The position numbers and the translations under genes were made by a program. Positions 48,108-64,000 of a stretch of 64,000 nucleotides of DNA are shown here, in pieces. The notes beneath the pieces were generated by a model. That model was given only the letters and a program-made list of their open reading frames with translations. It had not been told where the DNA came from and did no database searches. This DNA comes from Reticulitermes lucifugus (Eukaryota; Arthropoda; Insecta; Blattodea; Rhinotermitidae): NCBI GenBank assembly GCA_026260175.1, contig JAKCWW010000756.1, forward strand, positions 123 through 64,122. The letters run 5' to 3'. The stretch's first letter is position 1, and the number at the start of each line of letters is the position of its first letter.

Positions 48108-50300
48108 TAACGTTAACACTGAGTCGCTTTAATTTCTTTGCATTCTGATGTGTGTACACATTTAGTTTTTGCTCTCCTGATCCTTATATGATTCAGAGTA
48201 CCTGCTTTGAACATAAATTCACGCTGTCGTCACTCATTCACACTTAACATAAATATGTTGTGTGTCAGCATTCACAGAATGGAAACATTGCAGCGAATTG
48301 TTTTCGGAAGCTTATTGCTACCAACGAAGAATTTAGCGAGATATCAATTCACGTAGGTTTTTATGTAAATTTTTATTTTGTCAGATTTTAACCAAAACTG
48401 AATTTGGCGTACAGAATTTATGAAAAATTACCCGCGTAAAATTGTTCCCAAATCCGTCCAGTGGGAGAGAGTTATAATCCTGCAGACAGACGTGACGAAG
48501 CTAGTAGTCGCTTTTCGCAATTGTTTTTCGAAAGCAGCTGAAATCTGATAGACCTAATACGCGTTTCATATTCAAATTCGTTAAATGATGGCTCAGATTT
48601 TAATGTACGTAATGGAGTCAGACGTTTATTGATGCAGACAGCTTTGAGTTTTTCAAGATAAAGTTTCATAGTTGTAAATGTCAGCACTAAGTGTATGTAA
48701 TCCAGCGCCCATTGCTCCGGTCTGGCCTTTGGTGCTCCGCCAGACTAATATAAACTTGAGGAATGTAGGTCTATTTTATTGTTTACCCTATTGAGTTAAA
48801 TCTTTCGTATTATACTTCAGATCAGCGGTATGCTTTGTGTAGCGTATACTCGTCCACAGTGTTTCATATTTTTGCGCCAGGCCAGGGAAGTGGGTCGATT
48901 CTCCGCTCCATTGTAGGCCCCAAAACCGTGCTTTCGTGCAAGCGTTGGCGTAAAAGATAGAGAGAATGGGGTTATGTGGTTGCATTTCCGCATGACCTGA
49001 TTTCTAGAAGAGTCGCCGCTGATTGTGTGTGCGTGCATGCGTCTGCGCGCGACGTAAGAGTAAATTAGGCGGAATACATTGGATAATTTGGTAATGTGTA
49101 CGTCTGTATTCACGCTGTAAGTAGTAAAAGTGGGTGGTGACAAACTGGGCGTATTTTTATGTTAGTGCAACCTTTATATGTAGTCTACTTAAAAGAAACC
49201 CCGTCGAAACTCTGAGGCTTGTGGCCGATGTTAAACTGCGTTTTATTTCAGCTTGTCGTCATCGCGTGGAAAGCATGTTCGATGTGGCCCGTACTACTGA
49301 AATCCCGCTGAGATGGCGTTGTGCTGTTGAAAATCCTTAATATCATCATGTAAGATAATCTGTATGTTGGCGGTTGTAGACTAGAGTTTTTTTTTATTAA
49401 TATCCGTTTAGAGCATCGGAACCCTCGTGGCGGTGAAATTTGCCGAACCGTCGAGCAAACACGTCATTTTTGTAAATACTGTACACTACTCGGTTTTCAG
49501 TTGGAACGCTACATGCTTATGTCAAGATCCAGCTGTGTCGTATTTCAGGAACGGTTTGTGTTGTACTTCACCTAATGTGGAGGGTGTATCGGCTTACTGC
49601 CCATCACGGCTACGTGTATCAGGCCTGTCAGAAGAAGTTCTAGCTGCATGTCTTGTTCTTCGTAAACCTGCTGCTGCTGCTGCTGTATTCCGTATTTATT
49701 GCTGCGTATCGTGAGAATGCTCTTTCACAAAGACAGGATATATACAAAAGACACAGAGGAATTGTGTCTTCACAGTTATGCCTGAAATATGTGGAAGCTT
49801 CTTCTTCAGACCAGCCGAAAAGCTAATCAAAACAAGATTTCTTTACGTATCTTTGAACCCCGCTGTTGAAACCAGTTAATTCCTGACATACTTTTGTTGT
49901 GCTTTTTCAGAGGGAGGATATGGTTGTGTAACTACTGAAAATGTTCTACCTCCGTCGAAATTCCCTTTCACTGTAACAGCTAGGTCTCGTAGATGTTCCG
50001 TTATGTGTGAACACCCATCCTCACTGTTGCGATCGAGAACTTCAGTCAAAAAATCAGAGTAGGTTAACAGCACATTCTGGTCCAGTTGTTTTCAACACAC
50101 CGTGCATAAGACAGATCAGTGGCGTGAGCACTTTGATGCTGTACCTATCGAACGGATGCCACCATATGCAGCGCTGGCCCTTACGCCTCGTTGGTGGTGT
50201 TTGCCTCCTGTTAGATCTACATAAATATACACATAAATCAACAATAATCAACCAACAAAGTGCACACAATTAATCGTTCATACATTAATAATTATATTCT
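48108..50300. other. Unassigned stretch of 2.2 kb
   Basis: Nothing recognised. A (CTG)6 run lies at 49668-49685 inside a 95-codon frame without motifs (49427-49714). An upstream exon of mnb could lie here or further left, but none could be identified. Confidence 0.35.
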
Positions 50301-50332
50301 ACATGTTTCGTACCTTACAGGTTCATCATCAG
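50301..50332 (-). repeat. CTGATGATG-stem-CGAAACATG motif
   Basis: On the minus strand, CTGATGAT is followed by GAACC-TGTAA-GGTAC, able to pair at four of five positions, and then GAAACATGT. It is the same arrangement as at 3181-3210, with CTGATGA in place of CTGAAGA. No surrounding foldback arms were found. Confidence 0.6.
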
Positions 50333-50690
50333 GGAGTACATAAAATAGTTTTGTATAAAACACTTCTAATTATTTTTTAGGTAGTGGAAGCTTGATCTCT
50401 TGCATAAAGTGTAGAAGAACATAGAAGCATACTGGACGTATTGTGTGTAGAATGGTTAAGTACACAAAGCAGAACGTAAGAGTATTACACGGTGTATAGA
50501 AGGCAGTATGTGTATGTAATGGAGGTTGTCACGGCCGTATTTTCTCCTGCAAGTAAGTGAACAGGTCAAGATGTAACGAAAATAAATGTGGCATAATTAT
50601 TTACCCAATAAACTACCGTGCTTTTGATAGGTCTTGGATGTCGGCCACACGCAGATGCGGGTATTTAAGGCCACTAACAAGAAATTATGA
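50333..50690. other. Sequence immediately upstream of the first recognised mnb exon
   Basis: No feature recognised. It ends in a modest pyrimidine tract and TTTATTTCAG (50691-50700), the splice acceptor. Confidence 0.4.
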
Positions 50691-52080
<1,390 letters not shown>

Positions 52081-53109
52081 AATAAATTCAAGAAATTTGC
52101 CTCTTTTGATTTTATTCAAATATGCATATCCATTTCATATAAAAATTACGAGGAATTGCTTTTCAGTACACCCTCGTCTACCTTGCCGCCACCCTCTACT
52201 GAATGTGTATCGCCTTCTAAGTACTCTATTTCTGACTCTGTACTCCAGTGATCCTTACTGAAAATCCAGTGCCTAGATCGGCCCTCCACTTACGAGTATT
52301 GAATTTTCAGTTCGATATTGCAACAGAAACTACAAAGTTAACAGCATAATACGTATGAAAGTCGTGACGGTAATAGAACTTACTGTTATTTGAAGACGGC
52401 CCAATGAGACTGATGTACTCATAAGTGTAATCCTATCTTCTCTTCTGATGGACTTTTTGGGACTGTGTTACGTACTTTCAGAATGCAATTCTGTGCTGTC
52501 ATTGTGCAGAAGTGTTTGATGATAGACATCATGTACATTATGTAGACTATTTGCTACACTGTTGCTGGGGCTTCCTACGTTCTAGCACTAAACTATGCAC
52601 TTTTTTTTTACTATACGGAAATATGCTAAGGTCTTCGCCAACATCTGTCCTTGATGTTTGCTGAAGATCACTTCCAGACAGATATCTCTATAATGACGAA
52701 GTCTGCTTCCTTATTTATTTTAATTTGCAAGTCTATAAATCCTGTCGTCCGAATGCTTGTTTACGGGCACATCCCAGGATGGGTGCATAGGGGAAGTACG
52801 TATGACAATATGCGACCCAGACTGAGCTGCAGCTTGAGATTGAAAGGTATGCATCGCGTGTACTGATGAAATTCCGGCGGAACTGATGCAAGGAAAGGTA
52901 AAACATGTCGGTCTGAGGCCCATGGACTCATAAGTTTTTTGGAATAAAAGAATAATTGCCTCTGCAGTGGGAGCTGTCTGCTGTTGTGCTTGTTTGTAAT
53001 AATGATAGATAATAAACCGAATGTGGTAATTGGCAAGTATTACCACCACCGCCGCCATCGCCCACATATATAATTTTCTACAACGCTCTTCTCTGAAAAT
53101 TAACTGCAT
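52081..53109. other. mnb intron, unassigned
   Basis: Nothing recognised. The 129-codon minus frame at 52720-53109 has no motif. Confidence 0.4.
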
Positions 53110-53372
53110 ATGTCTGTGTAATACTCGTTGTGGAATATTGGGGTGCGAGATTTGGGGTTCTCATGGCTGCGACTGAAGATTCCCGTCATGTGGGATGTGA
53201 CGCCGACCCATCTGGTGGTACTTAATCGACGTTGCGGAGGAATGCACTGCTGACACATGCGAGATAGAAGTAGAATATAGAGGCGGTATATTCTTCCGAA
53301 GCGTCGGTAAATCTCTACCAGACCACATGGCGTTACGTTACAGAAGACATTTGTTTTTATTAGATTGGTCAA
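53110..53372 (-). repeat. 'VTPCxLV…RFGG' interspersed repeat
   Basis: The minus frame reads NVFCNVTPCGLVEIYRRFGR, clearly the same repeat as at 11688 and 29083. It is followed by a region ending SRSHENPKSRTP, which parallels the RRRENLKSH type of ending. Class unknown. Intronic, antisense to mnb. Confidence 0.65.
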
Positions 53373-55544
53373 ATGAAGGAGGATTAAGGTGGGCGTGACG
53401 CGTAGTTGGCCCTCGCTCGCATAGGAGTAGAAGTCCAGCGTGCTAGTGGTTGGTAGGAAAGCATGAAGTAAAGAAACACTCGAAAAGGCCTAGGCGTGGA
53501 CGGGAGGGTGTGTAGTAGGTCCATTTGGCTCAGGTTAGGGACCATTCTGCGAGATGTTGCGAACCCAGTAATGAAACTGTCCGCTCCGTAAAATGCGGAG
53601 AATATCTTAAGAAGTTGAGCAGCTGTTACGTCCTGAAAATGACTCCTACTGCGTTTGATTAATTAGTTACAGTATTTCACACGGATTTTGTACTTATGTT
53701 TGTGATCAGTCTCCGTACAAGATTTTATTTGCCCACCACCAGTATTTCATTAGTTCTCGCCGTGAGACCAAAAGCTAAATATAAGTTTTGTGCATTGGCC
53801 GTTTTTTACCTTCTAGAGCGAATAAGTACAACACCTCAACGAAGTTTTTTGTAGGCTACTTTCCGAAGGTCTGTTTACATGCATCATTACAAGAGAAAGT
53901 GTGCTAGTGTCATTCCCACCTCACAGTTTTGTGCGACCGCCACGTTATTACAGATTGTAGGAAGTTACGAAGTTGGGTGTTTGAGTGACCTCCAGCTGCA
54001 CAGCGTTTATGCCATATTTTTTTAGAATCGTTCGGCTCGTTCGAAAAACCGCATGCAGTGTAGGCTGAAAAGCTACTCGCCGGTCAATTTAGGAAATAAG
54101 TTGCTGAGATTGAAACGAGTTCTTAGAGATGCTAACCTTAGCTATTTCATCCTTTGCGTCGCCATTCAGGGCGGGCGTCTATTCAGTGCATGTCAGCCCT
54201 CTCGTGGTAGCGATTCCAACCAGGGTTGTGACGCCACTATCGATTTTCGTCACTGTTCTTGCTTCATCTCTTTTATGCTCTGTGTCTTTTACCCTTGTCC
54301 TTTCTTATTCTTCTTTATCATGCTCTCATCTTCGCCTGCGCATTTACACTCATCTTGTCACCACCTGCATTACAGCCTCGGACACGAACTCGTGATCGTA
54401 GACTGACCAAGGATATGGGCAACAGGGCCCTGCCCTGTGATAGCTGTGTAATGTGATAAACGGCATGCTTTTATCTGACATCACATTGTGTATAGCTAGC
54501 TAACCTGGATGCGGTTTCAGAGCGAGAATGTGCTCCAGCCGGTAATCAAACCAGCCGGTCGTAGTCACGTAACTTAGTTATCCCAGTTTGTGAAGGTTCG
54601 TAGAGAAAGTAGCAGTTTGAAACAGTGCTGTGTAGGTGTCCGTAAATAATATGACAACGTTAATCTTGTATTACCCAAACCACATGTAAGGACAGTTGAA
54701 ATATAGACCGTATACTGGTTGGAAAGTAAAAGCTTCAATTAGGCACCCAGGGTGCTACCTGCAGCACATCCCGGTCGTGCTACATTCTTAAGTGTCGCAA
54801 AAAGGCGTCCGGGACAGAAATTACCGGAGATGTACGGAGATTAGGCGCTGTCGAACGACTTGGCAAACAGTTCTTTTGAATATAAATTGAATCGTAGCAC
54901 GCCGCACCGATTTCTGCGTTCTGCGCAAAAGTGGTTGTCTATTTTCAACACATTCTTCGCTCAGAAAAAGGTCTGTCCGTACTTTCTTCTTTAGGCTACA
55001 GGTACAACCATCGTTCATAAAATGCTTATATCCTCTCTGCAACAGAATAAGGCACTTATCGTTTTTGAAGTCCGAAACCGGAAGTGATGTAAGCGAACGG
55101 CTAGTGACACAATTCGAATCGTCGTTAATTTTCTGTAGTCCTGTTTCTCCGTATGTGGGTGGCTTGACTGTGTACTGATCACAATTCATGCCAGCTATCT
55201 GTTAATAAAAACACCAGTATGCATGATTTGAAGAAAAGTGAAGTTAGATAACGTCCCTGTGCACGCTATTAAGTCATACGCGGAATGAAGATGTGGCTAC
55301 ACTCATTCTTGACCACGGAGCTAGGGAGAGGTGAGTAGTTGCCTTCATGTCTCGGTCCGTATCCGTGCATGACGGAAGACTACAGACGATGTCTCAGTTA
55401 CCTTCATAAAGAAACGCAAAATGAAAATGTATGCTAACTGAAAACTATTAATTAATATAGAAGAGAGCGCTCGCGAAGTTCCCACTTGCCCGTTAAATTC
55501 CAACTACACTTCTGACGTGTGGTTTTCCAAGGGCTTCTTCCAGT
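53373..55544. other. mnb intron, unassigned 2.2 kb
   Basis: Nothing firmly recognised. The phrase RTRDRRLTKDMGNR (54380-54421) in one frame resembles repeat-derived peptides common in insect assemblies, which I cannot class. Confidence 0.35.
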
Positions 55545-55690
55545 CTAACTCCATAGGAGAGTCCCTCTTGAGAACCGTAGTTCCTCAGCTAGTCAAGAAA
55601 TTACCCTAATTGTTGAACCTGTTGGAATCCTGTCCACAATCTCTTATCATATTTCTTAAAGATCCATTTTAACATTATCCCAGTCGCAGA
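55545..55690 (-). mobile_element. LINE 3'-end fragment, diverged with internal loss
   Basis: It begins CTAACTCCATAGGAGAGTCC and carries AGCTAGTCAAGAAATTACCC (55591-55610) and TTCTTAAAGATCCATTTTAA, the same landmarks as the best copy but closer together. It is intronic, antisense to mnb. Confidence 0.7.
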
Positions 55691-56290
55691 GCCTTTCAAC
55701 CGTTTGCCCTTCCTAGGGCATGCTGCCTTGTTTGGCTGCAAATGGGATAAGGGTTTTGAGGAACGCTCGCGAATCACCTTCCCCTGCCGGCAGGGAGGAA
55801 GACGCGAGAAAACGATAGACGATGAGATATGGGGGCTCCCCAGGAAGTTTCCCGATTCCATCGGGAGGTGACTGACTGAGTGGGGTTGAAGGTGCCGAGC
55901 GAGCCTGCTTGGGAGCGGGTCTACCATCGACACCGCACGTCCAACTGCCTTCCTCTGGATGGTCCGGGAAATTGCCTGTTGATCAGCCTGCCTGACCGTA
56001 ATAGCTGGCATGATGGTGGGACGAGTAGCCCATGCAATGGCTGTATGTGCATGTTTCCAGCTTGGGCCAAAGCTCCCCAATCCGGGAGAGAGCCTAGGCG
56101 GGGCCGCTTCCGATGGAGCAGCCCGCGTTGAGAAGCAGTCCTTTCTGCTAGCACGGGTTTTGAAGCAGCTGTTGTGGCTTCTTTCCACTTAACTAGAATT
56201 CGATAGTTCGCAGAACAGCTATTCGTCTTGGACTCCTTGACTCCGAAGATGAAAGCACTACGGTCCTCGGAAGCGTCCGTATCTGTTTAC
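55691..56290. repeat. GC-rich, CpG-rich probable repeat
   Basis: This is the last CpG-dense block before the compositional switch. Open frames on both strands overlap (minus 195 codons at 55601-56188) without a domain. It ends with CTCCGAAGAT…GGTCCTCGGAAGCG (56241-56276), a degenerate version of the CTGAAGATG…CGAAACG motif. That suggests the block is a transposon fragment, but I cannot class it. Confidence 0.35.

Positions 56291-64000
<7,710 letters not shown>

Noticed and set aside
47666-48148. 160-codon plus-strand open frame containing the N gap
   Set aside because: It is antisense to the mariner transposase remnant.
49427-49714. CTG-repeat frame as an upstream mnb exon
   Set aside because: Alanine-rich low complexity is plausible in mnb N-termini, but no splice sites or conserved residues link it to 50701.
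55601-56188. 195-codon minus-strand open frame
   Set aside because: No domain or family resemblance. It overlaps a 77-codon frame on the same strand and two plus-strand frames, and its start overlaps a LINE relic. GC-rich repeat-like DNA readily gives such frames.

Overview
This is a window of an insect nuclear genome. It contains spliced coding exons of a conserved animal protein kinase, very long introns, many decayed transposons and two runs of N from assembly. The interspersed repeats are of a kind I associate with Blattodea (cockroaches and termites): LINE 3' ends with a [16 protein letters not shown]-terminus, a 'VTPCxLV…RFGG' repeat, and tRNA-headed SINEs. That placement is from memory, with moderate confidence.

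The only protein-coding gene I can support is minibrain (mnb, the insect DYRK1A orthologue) on the + strand. Three consecutive internal exons are present: 50701-50918 (N-terminal region), 58764-58952 (basic segment, DYRK-homology box and glycine-rich loop) and 60972-61119 (ATP-binding lysine and helix C). All have canonical AG/GT borders and compatible phases. They join into the start of a DYRK kinase domain, and the rest of the kinase must lie beyond 64000. The upstream part of the gene was not recognised; 1-50700 is either 5' intron or intergenic DNA.

Region by region: 1-50700 is CpG-rich and full of old mobile DNA. It holds LINE 3' fragments (mostly antisense to mnb), two mariner copies, a Tigger/pogo-like element, three relics of another DDE transposon sharing one 3' tail, two SINE families, and two foldback elements. 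The foldbacks carry a hammerhead-like motif, CTGAAGAT-stem-CGAAAC, that recurs elsewhere. From 50919 to about 56290 (first part of the mnb intron) the same landscape continues, including a SINE nested in a mariner copy. At about 56.3 kb the sequence changes abruptly: CpG becomes scarce and recognisable transposons vanish to the end of the window. This is the pattern expected where germline gene-body methylation begins.

No rRNA, functional tRNA, CRISPR array or promoter could be supported. Most of 1-50700 contains nothing I can recognise, and those stretches are listed as such.
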